DNA of 64,000 nt from contig CAJTTG010000001.1 of NCBI GenBank assembly GCA_910579185.1, positions 434,001 through 498,000 on the forward strand, read 5' to 3'. Positions 34,732 through 42,593 of the stretch are shown here, in pieces. The translations under genes and the position numbers were made by a program. This DNA comes from an uncultured Muribaculaceae bacterium (lineage in GTDB: Bacteria > Bacteroidota > Bacteroidia > Bacteroidales > Muribaculaceae). The notes beneath the pieces are model-generated. The model made no database searches. It saw nothing but the letters and a program-made list of their open reading frames with translations, and was not told where the DNA came from. Every line of letters starts with the position of its first letter. Within the stretch, counting starts at the first letter, position 1.

Positions 34732-35361
34732 CTATCCCTCTGTATGGAAGCTCGTGAACGACGATCTTTCCTGCTGTGGAACCGCCCCGTTCTCTCTGGC
34801 TGCCGCAATAGCTTTTATCATGAACGCCATATTGCGTCCGAGATTACGCATAGTCTGCAATCCTTCGAGATCGGCCTCCACATCCTCTGCCGTGAAGCCA
34901 TGCACTTCGTTCCAATACGTGCTTGAAACGATCGGCATGGCGCTTATGGTGAAGTATTTGTTGATCTCGTCGAATGCTGATGTCGAACCGGCACGACGAG
35001 ACGAGACTACGGCGGCTCCCACTTTCATTGTTTTGTCGACCGTGCCGGAAGTGCTGTAGAACAATCGGTCGAGAAAGGACAACGCCTGTCCGTTGCAACC
35101 GGCATAGTACACCGGACTGCCAACTATCAGGCCGTCGGCTTCGGCCAGTTTTGGAGCGGTCTCGTTAACGGCATCATTGAACACACAGCGGCCATGCTGC
35201 CGGCAATAATTGCATCCTATGCAACCACGGATATCTTTAGTGCCGATATCCACACGTTCAACTTCAATTCCGTTGTCGGCCAATGTACGTTCAACTTCTC
35301 GTAATGCTCTGTCGGTGCAGCCACTCAGATGTGGGCTGCCATTTATAACCAGTACTTTCAT
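34732..35361 (-). CDS. NADPH-dependent FMN reductase / flavodoxin-like protein
   Basis: The 209-residue protein has the flavodoxin-like fold: MKVLVINGSPHLSGCTDRALREV (FMN phosphate loop), GCIGCNYCRQHGRCVFND (a conserved Cys cluster of this subfamily), DGLIVGSPVYYAGCN and AAVVSSRRAGSTSAFDEIN. These proteins pass electrons to FMN and reduce quinones or azo compounds; substrate not evident. It stands alone on the minus strand. Confidence 0.88.
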   Translation of the reverse strand: MKVLVINGSPHLSGCTDRALREVERTLADNGIEVERVDIGTKDIRGCIGCNYCRQHGRCVFNDAVNETAPKLAEADGLIVGSPVYYAGCNGQALSFLDRLFYSTSGTVDKTMKVGAAVVSSRRAGSTSAFDEINKYFTISAMPIVSSTYWNEVHGFTAEDVEADLEGLQTMRNLGRNMAFMIKAIAAARENGAVPQQERSSFTSFHTEG

Positions 35362-35444
35362 ATCTATAAGATGACTTTGTCTGTGAATTTAACATGCTCT
35401 TGAGGAAAAGAGTTCGGAGATAATGCTGCCGCTCCGAGGATATG

Positions 35445-36401
35445 TCACTGCGTATGCTTGACAAGACATATCATATCGTTGAGTCTCACGCCTTCCTCTA
35501 TGATCGGATCGGGATAGTTGTCCACAAAAAAACCGGGAATACGATGGGAATACGTGTAGCCACACGATTCGTAGAACCGTAATGTGGAAGGGGTCTCGCC
35601 TGTCCCGAGCCGGAACGTCTGACCGGGATAGCATGATTCAACATAAGATAGCATCCTCCGGCCTATGCCACAGCCTCTGAACGAAGGTTCCACCGCAAGG
35701 TTCATTATCTCCACTCCATCGCTACCACCATCGATAACCGCACACACGGCTACGCGCCTTTCTCCGGACATTCCCTCAAAAAGAGCCGAGCGCGATATAT
35801 AGCGGCTGATCATCGTCTCTGACTCGTCGCCCATCATCAGCAGCGGCATCATATCCGGGCTAAGACCGCCGGCCTTGCGGAAAGTGACATCCGGAACCGC
35901 ACGGAGCACGTAGAACAACTCATTGGCCTCATCCATAGTCCTGACATGATCGAATCGGAATCCACATTTCTCCGCCACCCGGCGCGATCTGCGGTTGACA
36001 TCATTGCAACCGATCCAGAGCGCCGCCCGCCCCAATTCGCTGAACGCATGACCGGCCACAGCCTTTACAGCTTCCGGGATAAGTCCTTGCCCCCAATAAG
36101 GCTTGCCGATCCAATAGCCAATCTCGGCATCGTCGGATCCGAACCGGTCGTTGGGGCGTTCTCCCGGAGGTACCAATCCGCAGCAGCCTATCGGCTCTCC
36201 TGTTTCCCTAAGAACCAGAGCATAGATTTCCGGAGCGGAAAAATAGTCGCGGATAACCTGTCGGCTCATATCGACCGACGTGTGCGGAGGCCAACCTGCC
36301 GCGTTTCCCACATCAGGATCCGAGGCATATCGGAACAAAGCTTCGGCATCGTCTTCGCGCCATGGCCGCAATATCAATCTTTCTGTACTCAGTATCTCCA
36401 T
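35445..36401 (-). CDS. Protein with two fused GNAT acetyltransferase domains
   Basis: The 318-residue protein has two GNAT domains. The first (about 1-165) is RimJ/RimL-like: TERLILRPWREDDAEALFRY, IGYWIGKPYWGQGLIPEAVKAV, and NRRSRRVAEKCGFRFD. The second (about 180-318) is a stand-alone type with NLAVEPSFRGCGIGRRMLSYVES and LRFYESCGYTYSHRIPGFF. Each has its acetyl-CoA loop (GQGLIP and GCGIG). One may act on a peptide amine and the other on a small molecule, which is inference. The ATG at 36401 is used. The LuxR regulator gene ends 7 bp upstream. Confidence 0.85.
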   Translation of the reverse strand: MEILSTERLILRPWREDDAEALFRYASDPDVGNAAGWPPHTSVDMSRQVIRDYFSAPEIYALVLRETGEPIGCCGLVPPGERPNDRFGSDDAEIGYWIGKPYWGQGLIPEAVKAVAGHAFSELGRAALWIGCNDVNRRSRRVAEKCGFRFDHVRTMDEANELFYVLRAVPDVTFRKAGGLSPDMMPLLMMGDESETMISRYISRSALFEGMSGERRVAVCAVIDGGSDGVEIMNLAVEPSFRGCGIGRRMLSYVESCYPGQTFRLGTGETPSTLRFYESCGYTYSHRIPGFFVDNYPDPIIEEGVRLNDMICLVKHTQ

Positions 36402-36408
36402 ATCTATT

Positions 36409-37155
36409 CTATCTAATTCCAATTATTCCGAGCTGACGGGCTATGCGTATGGCTTCCGTTGAGTTTCCAACCTGGAGCTTAGACAATATCTCCTGCCGGT
36501 GGCGACTGACAGTGTGGACGCTGATGCAGAGTCTGTCGGCTATAGCCTTACTTGTCATACCGGTTTCTATGAGTGATAGTATCTGCTTCTCGCGTTTGCT
36601 CAATATCCCCTTGTCGGTCTCTCCCGACAGCTCCATGTAGTCACCGGTCACATTGTTGACCACGACACTTCTGGCCGGCAATGCCACCGACATTGGCCCG
36701 TAGACACAGATAGCATAACGGGCTATCTCGCTGCCCTCTCCGCCAAGATAATACATCCGGTGCAACACATCGATTTTTTCCTGACCTCCGGCATTGAAGC
36801 GCAGATGGCCGGCAAGATAATAATCGCGCCGACGTGTGGCCGGAACATGCCGTATGAAATTGAAAAAACGGATCTCGGACAGATATTTACACTCCTGCTC
36901 CGCAGCATCCATCTTGGCGAGAATAGCCGTTTCCCAGATCGAGTTCTCGTGAGAATAGCCTGCCACACCAAGCCTCTCTGAAAACCGCCCGTGAAAGATC
37001 CGGCTGCAGTTTTCCTTCAGATCGCTCACCACGACGATGCAGTTTTCCACCGTCGCCATACACTGCGCATAGCGATAGGCAGTCTCCGCTGTGCTGCCGT
37101 CGGCCTTGAAATTCTGCGACCGCAGCAGTTCATCTATGTTCCTTCTGCTCTCCAT
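36409..37155 (-). CDS. LuxR-type transcription regulator
   Basis: The 248-residue protein has an N-terminal domain (about 1-175) without a recognised receiver and a C-terminal LuxR/GerE helix-turn-helix: LSKREKQILSLIETGMTSKAIADRLCISVHTVSRHRQEILSKL, where the DNA-contacting residues are conserved. The N-terminal domain holds FFNFIRHVPATRRRDYYLAGHLRF; I do not recognise it as a standard sensor domain. It lies upstream of and close to the double-GNAT gene, so the two are probably one operon. Regulated targets are unknown. Confidence 0.8.
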   Translation of the reverse strand: MESRRNIDELLRSQNFKADGSTAETAYRYAQCMATVENCIVVVSDLKENCSRIFHGRFSERLGVAGYSHENSIWETAILAKMDAAEQECKYLSEIRFFNFIRHVPATRRRDYYLAGHLRFNAGGQEKIDVLHRMYYLGGEGSEIARYAICVYGPMSVALPARSVVVNNVTGDYMELSGETDKGILSKREKQILSLIETGMTSKAIADRLCISVHTVSRHRQEILSKLQVGNSTEAIRIARQLGIIGIR

Positions 37156-37183
37156 ACGCGGAAAAAATGGTTATTTATAAGCA

Positions 37184-37214
37184 TTGCCCGTTATCATGCA
37201 ACCGCTTAACTTTG
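37184..37214 (+). promoter_or_regulatory. Promoter of the DUF1349 gene
   Basis: TTG (37184-37186), 20 nt, then TAACTTTG (37207-37214): the best-spaced plus-strand promoter match in the window. Confidence 0.75.
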
Positions 37215-37253
37215 CAAAGTTAATAAACACCACTGGTTATTTATCACAGAATT

Positions 37254-37907
37254 ATGAAAATAAGATCACTTTTAGTTTTAGGAGCGGCTTTTATCGCACA
37301 AAATGTATGGTCCCAGACCTTGGAAAAGATGAACTGGTTCAACGAACCGGCCCAATGGGAGATCTCCGACGGACGGCTCACCATGGCCGTCACCCCGAAA
37401 AGCGACTACTGGCGTATATCTCACTATGGTTTCACGGTGGACGATGCGCCGTTCTATTATGCAGAGTATGGCGGCGAATTTGAAGCCAAGGTAAAAATCT
37501 GCGGCGACTACAAGGTAAGGTTCGACCAGGCCGGCATGATGATACGAATCGACCATGAAAACTATATCAAGACAGGTATAGAATTTGTCGATGGTAAATA
37601 CAACCTCAGCACCGTCGTCACTCACAACGCATCGGACTGGAGCGTGATAGCCCTCGACCGCCCGGTAAAGGAGCTATGGATAAAGGCCGTCCGTCGGCTT
37701 GATGCCATCGAGATCTTCTATTCGTTCGATGATAAGAACTATACCCTGATGCGCAACGCATGGATGGAAGCCAATCGCCCGGTAAAGGTAGGTATGATGG
37801 CAGCATGCCCCGATGGTGACGGATTCAGTGTCACCTTCTCCGACTTCACGGTCAAACATCTGCCGGACAAAGTGCGCACCGACTGGCTCCGCAACAACGC
37901 CGAATAA
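37254..37907 (+). CDS. Exported DUF1349 (concanavalin-like) protein
   Basis: The 217-residue protein has an N-terminal signal peptide (about 1-20, ending NVWSQ) and a DUF1349 beta-sandwich: LEKMNWFNEPAQWEISDGRLTM, DQAGMMIRIDHENYIKTGIEFVDGKYNLSTVVT, and VKVGMMAACPDGDGFSVTFSDF. Related proteins often attach to or bind sugars, but no activity is established for this member. The gene has its own promoter and terminator. Confidence 0.85.
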   Translation: MKIRSLLVLGAAFIAQNVWSQTLEKMNWFNEPAQWEISDGRLTMAVTPKSDYWRISHYGFTVDDAPFYYAEYGGEFEAKVKICGDYKVRFDQAGMMIRIDHENYIKTGIEFVDGKYNLSTVVTHNASDWSVIALDRPVKELWIKAVRRLDAIEIFYSFDDKNYTLMRNAWMEANRPVKVGMMAACPDGDGFSVTFSDFTVKHLPDKVRTDWLRNNAE

Positions 37908-37952
37908 CCCACGCCTGATCGATCAGATTCATTCAAACAGACCAACACATAC

Positions 37953-37984
37953 AAAAGCCGCGCCCTGCAAGGCGCGGCTTTTTA
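37953..37984 (+). terminator. Terminator of the DUF1349 gene
   Basis: Perfect 12-bp stem AAAAGCCGCGCC / GGCGCGGCTTTT with a 6-nt loop and T tract. It also faces the convergent LRR gene. Confidence 0.9.
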
Positions 37985-38027
37985 TATGTGTTTATGAACT
38001 GGAGTCAACTGACTCCGAAGATATCTT

Positions 38028-39086
38028 TTAGAAGTTCCACTGGCAAGCTACCATTCTCAGGTTCGAGCAACCGATGGTACGGAAGTCGGTCAGATAGTTG
38101 TAGCGGCAGTTGACGTAGGTCAGAGCATTGTCGAATGAAACGTCGAGAGTGTTGAGCTGGTTATTGTTGCAAAGCAGACGCTGCAGGAATGTCTGGTTGC
38201 TGAGATCAAGGGTGGTCAGATCGTTATAGGAGCAGTCAACGAAAGTAAGGTTGGTGCAACCCTCAACGCTGAGAGTAGTCAGATCATTGTAAGAGCAGAC
38301 AAGGTCGATCAGGGCATTGCAATTGCGTACACCAAGAGTTGTCATGCGGTTGTCGGAGCAAACGAAAGTGCTGAGCGAAGGCAGACCGGAAACAATCATT
38401 GTGGTGATCTCGTTGTCGTCGACATTAAGGTTCTGGAGCGACTCAACACCGAAAAGATTGAGGGAAGTCAGCTTATTATAACCGCAATAGAGGTTTTTCA
38501 AAGAGGTACATCCGCTGACCAGAAGAGTTTCAAGATGGCAGCCCTGGCAGTTGAGAGTCTTCAATGTGGTTGAGTTTGAAACGTTCAATTCAACAAACAG
38601 GTTGTTCGACACATTGAGGTTCTCGATCATAGGAGCCGTTTCAAGCGACAGATCCGTCAGTCGGTTCTTATAGACTGAAACCTTCGACAATGTGGGGCAG
38701 TTGGCGAGGCTTACCGAAGTCAGCACATTTCGCGATGCATTGAAATCTGTCAGCACGGGATCGTCAGAAACATCGACGCTGGCTATCTTGTTTCTCGAAA
38801 CATCCACTTTCTTCAAAGCCTTGAAACCGGAAAGATCAAGATCGCCGGCAAGGTGTTTGTCTTTCCATTCGATTGCAGTCACGTGGCCATTTTCGATTGT
38901 CACACCTTCGATGGCCGAAACATCATTGATATTTACAACTTTCAGAGCATTAGCATTTGTTCCATCTTTTTCCGCCGTCTGGGTAAGGAAATTTTTCAAT
39001 TGACGTGCTTCTGCTTTGTCAAGCTTCTGAGCGAAGGCACTCGTACATCCAAGAGCGAGAGCGATCAAGAATAAAACTTTTTTCAT
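38028..39086 (-). CDS. Secreted leucine-rich-repeat protein (12 exact 21-residue repeats)
   Basis: The 352-residue protein has a signal peptide (about 1-19, ending AFAQ), a short N-terminal domain and a solenoid of leucine-rich repeats with consensus LxxLxCsxNxLTxLxVxxCxx. Repeats of exactly 21 residues run without indels from residue 91 to 342, followed by a 10-residue partial repeat that ends the protein. From repeat 5 on, a Cys is common at position 6. This resembles surface LRR proteins of internalin-like or BspA-like type. No T9SS tail, sortase signal or capping domain is visible. Binding partner unknown. Confidence 0.9.
   Translation of the reverse strand: MKKVLFLIALALGCTSAFAQKLDKAEARQLKNFLTQTAEKDGTNANALKVVNINDVSAIEGVTIENGHVTAIEWKDKHLAGDLDLSGFKALKKVDVSRNKIASVDVSDDPVLTDFNASRNVLTSVSLANCPTLSKVSVYKNRLTDLSLETAPMIENLNVSNNLFVELNVSNSTTLKTLNCQGCHLETLLVSGCTSLKNLYCGYNKLTSLNLFGVESLQNLNVDDNEITTMIVSGLPSLSTFVCSDNRMTTLGVRNCNALIDLVCSYNDLTTLSVEGCTNLTFVDCSYNDLTTLDLSNQTFLQRLLCNNNQLNTLDVSFDNALTYVNCRYNYLTDFRTIGCSNLRMVACQWNF
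38061..38816 (-). repeat. Twelve 63-bp coding tandem repeats of the LRR gene
   Basis: Twelve units of exactly 63 bp (21 codons), diverged at DNA level but in constant register, encode LRR residues 91-342. A thirteenth unit is cut short by the stop codon. Confidence 0.85.
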
Positions 39087-39381
39087 AATTATAAGTAGTT
39101 GGGTTAATGTTAATTTTACATTTTAACATCACCACTCCCAAAAAGGTTTGATTATTCTAAAAAAAAAGTTAAGTATTTTATCCTTCCCACCCCTTTACGC
39201 GCCTTTATGCACTTATATACATTCATACTATCTATTCCCCTGAACGACATGGATAATCCTCCACCCATGCCATAAGATCACGGATACAGCTATCCTAACC
39301 ATCGATCTGCCAAGCACGCCTATAATGACTGCGGCAAACACAACAGAGTAACACAACTAATTTTATATAGGGGCAATTATA
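39087..39381. other. Intergenic region between the LRR gene and dnaB
   Basis: I see no credible gene here. It is AT-rich near the LRR start (a run of nine A at about 39159-39167), contains a TAAC-T-rich stretch that could serve as a weak LRR promoter on the minus strand, and shows no clear hairpin. Confidence 0.4.
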
Positions 39382-40926
39382 TCAGAACGGGGTCTCGCCG
39401 GAGGGGGCTGAGGACAGAAAATCGGCGGTGCCGCCCGACAGAGGTTCCGATCCGCCGAAGCCGCCTGAATTCAAGCTCGACTCAACAGCATGTATGCCGG
39501 AATCGCCCTCGGGACCGGTCCAGTTCTCAAAACGAGCAAACTCGGCCTTGAAACGCAGATCAACGTCGTCAACGCGACCGCTACGATGCTTGGCCACGAT
39601 AAATTCCGCCTTGCCTCGGATGTCGTTGCCCTCACCATCAACACCGGAGCGCAGATAGTATTCCGGACGGTGGATGAAGCAGACAATGTCGGCATCCTGT
39701 TCGATAGCACCACTCTCACGCAAGTCGGAAAGCTGCGGACGCTTGCCCTCTTTGGAGTCGCCACGCGATTCCACGCTTCGGTTAAGCTGCGACAGGGCTA
39801 TGATAGGGATGTTGAGCTCCTTGGCAAGCTGTTTGAGAGAGCGCGAGATCATACTGACCTCCTGCTCGCGGCTACCGAACTTCATACCAGAGGCATTCAT
39901 CAGCTGCAAGTAGTCAATGATGATAATGCGGACATTATGTTCACGCACCAGTCGCCGCGCTTTGGTTCGTAGCTCGAAGATCGACAGAGATGGGGTGTCG
40001 TCGATATATAGCGGCGCACCATATAGATGCTTGATACGCGCCATCAGCTGATCCCACTCCATAGGCGAGAGTTGACCGGATTTGATCTTCTCGCTCGGGA
40101 GCTCACAGACGTTGCTGACAAGACGGTTGACCAACTGGAGATTCGACATCTCAAGAGAGAAGATAGACACGGGTGTGTTGTAGTTGACGGCCATGCTCTT
40201 GGCCATTGACAGGACAAAAGCCGTCTTACCCATAGCCGGACGGGCTGCAATGATGATGAGATCGGAGTTTTGCCAACCGGATGTCAGCTTGTCGAGTTCA
40301 TGGAAGCCCGTCTCCAGACCGCTCAGACCCGAGGTTCGGTTGGCAGCCGCCTGAATCTGCTCTATGGCCTGACCGATCACCGGGTCGATCTGCGTCACAT
40401 CTTTCTTCACATTGCGCTGCGAAATCTCAAACAGACGTCCCTCGGCCTCCTGCATGAGATCGTCAACGTCGTTGCTCTCGTCGAAAGCCTTTCGCTCAAT
40501 TTCCGAGGCAAACGTGATCAGCTCCCTGGCAAGATATTTCTGCGCCACGATACGTGCATGATAGTCCACATGCGCACCCGAGGCCACACGCGATGTCAGC
40601 TCCGACACAAACATCGGGCCTCCCACCTCATCGAGAGTGCCGTTGAGGCGCAGTTGCTCAGTTACCGTCAGCATGTCGATCGGTTGCTGCGACGCGCCGA
40701 GAGTCTGGATAGCCTCATATATCTTTTTATTGGCCGGCTCATAGAAGCTGTCGGCCTTCAGAATGTCACAAACCACGGTGTAGGCATCTTTCTCAAGCAT
40801 CAGAGCGCCGAGAACGGCCTCTTCAAGATCCTTGTCCTGCGGAAGCTGGCGTCCGCCAAACTCATATAACTGCTGACGCTGCTGGTTGGCGCGCCGCGAT
40901 TTGAAATCATTCTTTTCTAATGCCAT
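39382..40926 (-). CDS. dnaB: Replicative DNA helicase DnaB
   Basis: The 514-residue protein has the N-terminal DnaB domain (LPQDKDLEEAVLGALMLEKDAY) and a RecA-like helicase domain with AARPAMGKTAFVLSMA (Walker A), IIIIDYLQLMNA (Walker B) and REQEVSMISRSLKQLAKELNIPIIALSQLNR. It unwinds DNA at the replication fork. The longest open frame reaches far upstream on the minus strand across ispE; the ATG at 40926 gives the normal length, next to a -7 element at 40960-40953. The C-terminal tail is Gly/Ser-rich. Confidence 0.97.
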   Translation of the reverse strand: MALEKNDFKSRRANQQRQQLYEFGGRQLPQDKDLEEAVLGALMLEKDAYTVVCDILKADSFYEPANKKIYEAIQTLGASQQPIDMLTVTEQLRLNGTLDEVGGPMFVSELTSRVASGAHVDYHARIVAQKYLARELITFASEIERKAFDESNDVDDLMQEAEGRLFEISQRNVKKDVTQIDPVIGQAIEQIQAAANRTSGLSGLETGFHELDKLTSGWQNSDLIIIAARPAMGKTAFVLSMAKSMAVNYNTPVSIFSLEMSNLQLVNRLVSNVCELPSEKIKSGQLSPMEWDQLMARIKHLYGAPLYIDDTPSLSIFELRTKARRLVREHNVRIIIIDYLQLMNASGMKFGSREQEVSMISRSLKQLAKELNIPIIALSQLNRSVESRGDSKEGKRPQLSDLRESGAIEQDADIVCFIHRPEYYLRSGVDGEGNDIRGKAEFIVAKHRSGRVDDVDLRFKAEFARFENWTGPEGDSGIHAVESSLNSGGFGGSEPLSGGTADFLSSAPSGETPF

Positions 40927-40952
40927 CGGTTTGTGTTTATGTGTTGTGGATG

Positions 40953-40960
40953 CAAATTTA
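40953..40960 (-). promoter_or_regulatory. -7 element of dnaB
   Basis: TAAATTTG on the minus strand fits TAnnTTTG, 26 bp before the ATG. It is divergent from ispE. Confidence 0.5.
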
Positions 40961-41019
40961 CGATTAATTTCGTAACTTCGCAGCGTGAATGACCAAAGGT
41001 TATCGACAATCAATTTACA

Positions 41020-41844
41020 ATGATAGTTTTCCCTAACGCAAAAATCAATCTCGGGCTCAACATAACATCGCGCCGACCCGACGGATACCACATCCTGTCG
41101 ACAGCCATGATGCCGACCGGATGGAAAGACATCCTGGAGATAGTTCCGGCGCAAGGAACACAGCCCACGCTGACCGTCACCGGACGCACGGTGGATTGTC
41201 CGATGGAATCCAACCTCGTGATGAAAGCCTACCGTGCCATGCAGCGTATAGCACCCATTCCGCCTGTCGACATCTATCTCCACAAGATAATCCCCGACGG
41301 AGCCGGACTCGGAGGCGGATCGGCCGACGCGGCATTCACACTGAAAGCCCTCGACCGGATGTTCAGCCTCGGACTCACAGACAGCCAACTTGCCGATATC
41401 GCAGCCACTCTCGGTGCCGATTGTCCCTTTTTCATATATAACCGCCCTATGATAGCCGATGGTATTGGCACCGATCTGTCGGCAGTCGACATTCCCGACC
41501 TGCAGGGACACACTCTGCTCATCGTCAAGCCCGGCATCCACATATCCACTGCACGGGCTTATGCCGGAGTGACCCCATGCCCCACTGCTCAGGATCTGCG
41601 TCTGACCCTGAGCCTTCCCGTTGCAGAATGGCGAGGAGCATTGAAAAACGATTTCGAGGACTCCCTGCGCTCCGAATTTCCGGAAATAGAACGTATCAAG
41701 CAGACACTCTATGCCAACGGAGCCGCCTACGCATCGCTATCGGGATCCGGATCTGCCGTCTACGGAATATTCGATAATGACAAAATGGCAGTACACGCCA
41801 AATCCCTGTTTTCCGGTTGCGACACATTCAAATGCTCTCTCTGA
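41020..41844 (+). CDS. ispE: 4-diphosphocytidyl-2-C-methyl-D-erythritol kinase
   Basis: The 274-residue protein has the GHMP-kinase motifs of IspE: PNAKINLGLNITSRRPDGYH near the start, PDGAGLGGGSADAAFTLKAL (ATP loop), GADCPFF and SLSGSGSAVYGIF near the end. It phosphorylates CDP-methylerythritol in the MEP pathway for isoprenoids. Confidence 0.97.
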   Translation: MIVFPNAKINLGLNITSRRPDGYHILSTAMMPTGWKDILEIVPAQGTQPTLTVTGRTVDCPMESNLVMKAYRAMQRIAPIPPVDIYLHKIIPDGAGLGGGSADAAFTLKALDRMFSLGLTDSQLADIAATLGADCPFFIYNRPMIADGIGTDLSAVDIPDLQGHTLLIVKPGIHISTARAYAGVTPCPTAQDLRLTLSLPVAEWRGALKNDFEDSLRSEFPEIERIKQTLYANGAAYASLSGSGSAVYGIFDNDKMAVHAKSLFSGCDTFKCSL

Positions 41845-41882
41845 ACGATATGAAGCGTTAATTGTTATGAAATTAAACAGCC

Positions 41883-41903
41883 GGAAATGCGATTTCCCAT
41901 TTT
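41883..41903 (+). terminator. Weak hairpin between ispE and grpE
   Basis: GGAAAT / ATTTCC (6 bp, 3-nt loop) followed by CATTTTT. Possibly the ispE terminator; it also lies in the grpE leader. Confidence 0.4.
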
Positions 41904-41945
41904 TGGCAGAATTTTTGCAGTGATCAAATAAAAAACGTAAAAGAT

Positions 41946-42554
41946 ATGTCAAAGAATCAAAACAAAGATAACAAAGCAAAGGCAACCCAGCCCGAGATCA
42001 ACGATGCCGAAATCCTCGACAACGCCCCCGAAGCAGCCGAGGAAAACGAAACCGCCGAAGATATTGTAAACGACGAGATGGCTCAGATCGACGCCCTCTG
42101 CAAGCAGCTTGCCGAGGAAAAAGAAAAGGTTGAGAAAGAGAAGAAAGAATACCTCTTCCTGATGGCTGAATTCGACAACTTCCGCAAACGCACCATCAAG
42201 GAAAAAGGCGAGATCATACGCAATGCTGCCGAAGCTGCAATGAAGGGACTGTTACCCATTGTCGACGACTTCGAACGCGGCCTTGATGCCGTGCGCAACT
42301 CGTCCGATGCCGAAGCAGTAAAAGAGGGAATGGAGCTGATCTACAACAAACTGATGAAATACCTCGAACAGAACGGCGTCAAACCGATCGAAAGCACCGG
42401 TGCTGTGTTCGACCCCGAACTCCACGAGGCCATCGCCATGGTACCCGTCGAGGACGAGAACATGAAAGGCAAAGTGATCGATACCCCGACAAAAGGCTAC
42501 ACAATCAACGGCGACAAAGTGCTGCGCTTCGCAAAAGTAGCTGTAGGCCAATAA
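41946..42554 (+). CDS. grpE: Nucleotide exchange factor GrpE
   Basis: The 202-residue protein has an acidic, low-complexity N-terminus (about 1-50), the long coiled helix with EKEKVEKEKKEYLFLMAEFDNFRKRTIKEK, and a C-terminal beta domain with FDPELHEAIAMVPVEDENMKGKV and GYTINGDKVLRFAKVAVG. GrpE releases ADP from DnaK. The dnaJ gene follows after 39 bp; no CIRCE element was seen in the short leader. Confidence 0.96.
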   Translation: MSKNQNKDNKAKATQPEINDAEILDNAPEAAEENETAEDIVNDEMAQIDALCKQLAEEKEKVEKEKKEYLFLMAEFDNFRKRTIKEKGEIIRNAAEAAMKGLLPIVDDFERGLDAVRNSSDAEAVKEGMELIYNKLMKYLEQNGVKPIESTGAVFDPELHEAIAMVPVEDENMKGKVIDTPTKGYTINGDKVLRFAKVAVGQ

Positions 42555-42593
42555 TAAATCAAGTTCCCCCAACGATCTTCAAGAAGAAAATAA

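Noticed and set aside
38061..38816. Regular 63-bp repeats as a possible CRISPR or tandem DNA array
   Set aside because: The units are codon-periodic LRR coding sequence that differ in DNA between copies; no identical repeats with unique spacers.
40927..41541. N-terminal extension of the dnaB frame
   Set aside because: It lies antisense to ispE; DnaB normally starts at the ATG used, next to a -7 element.
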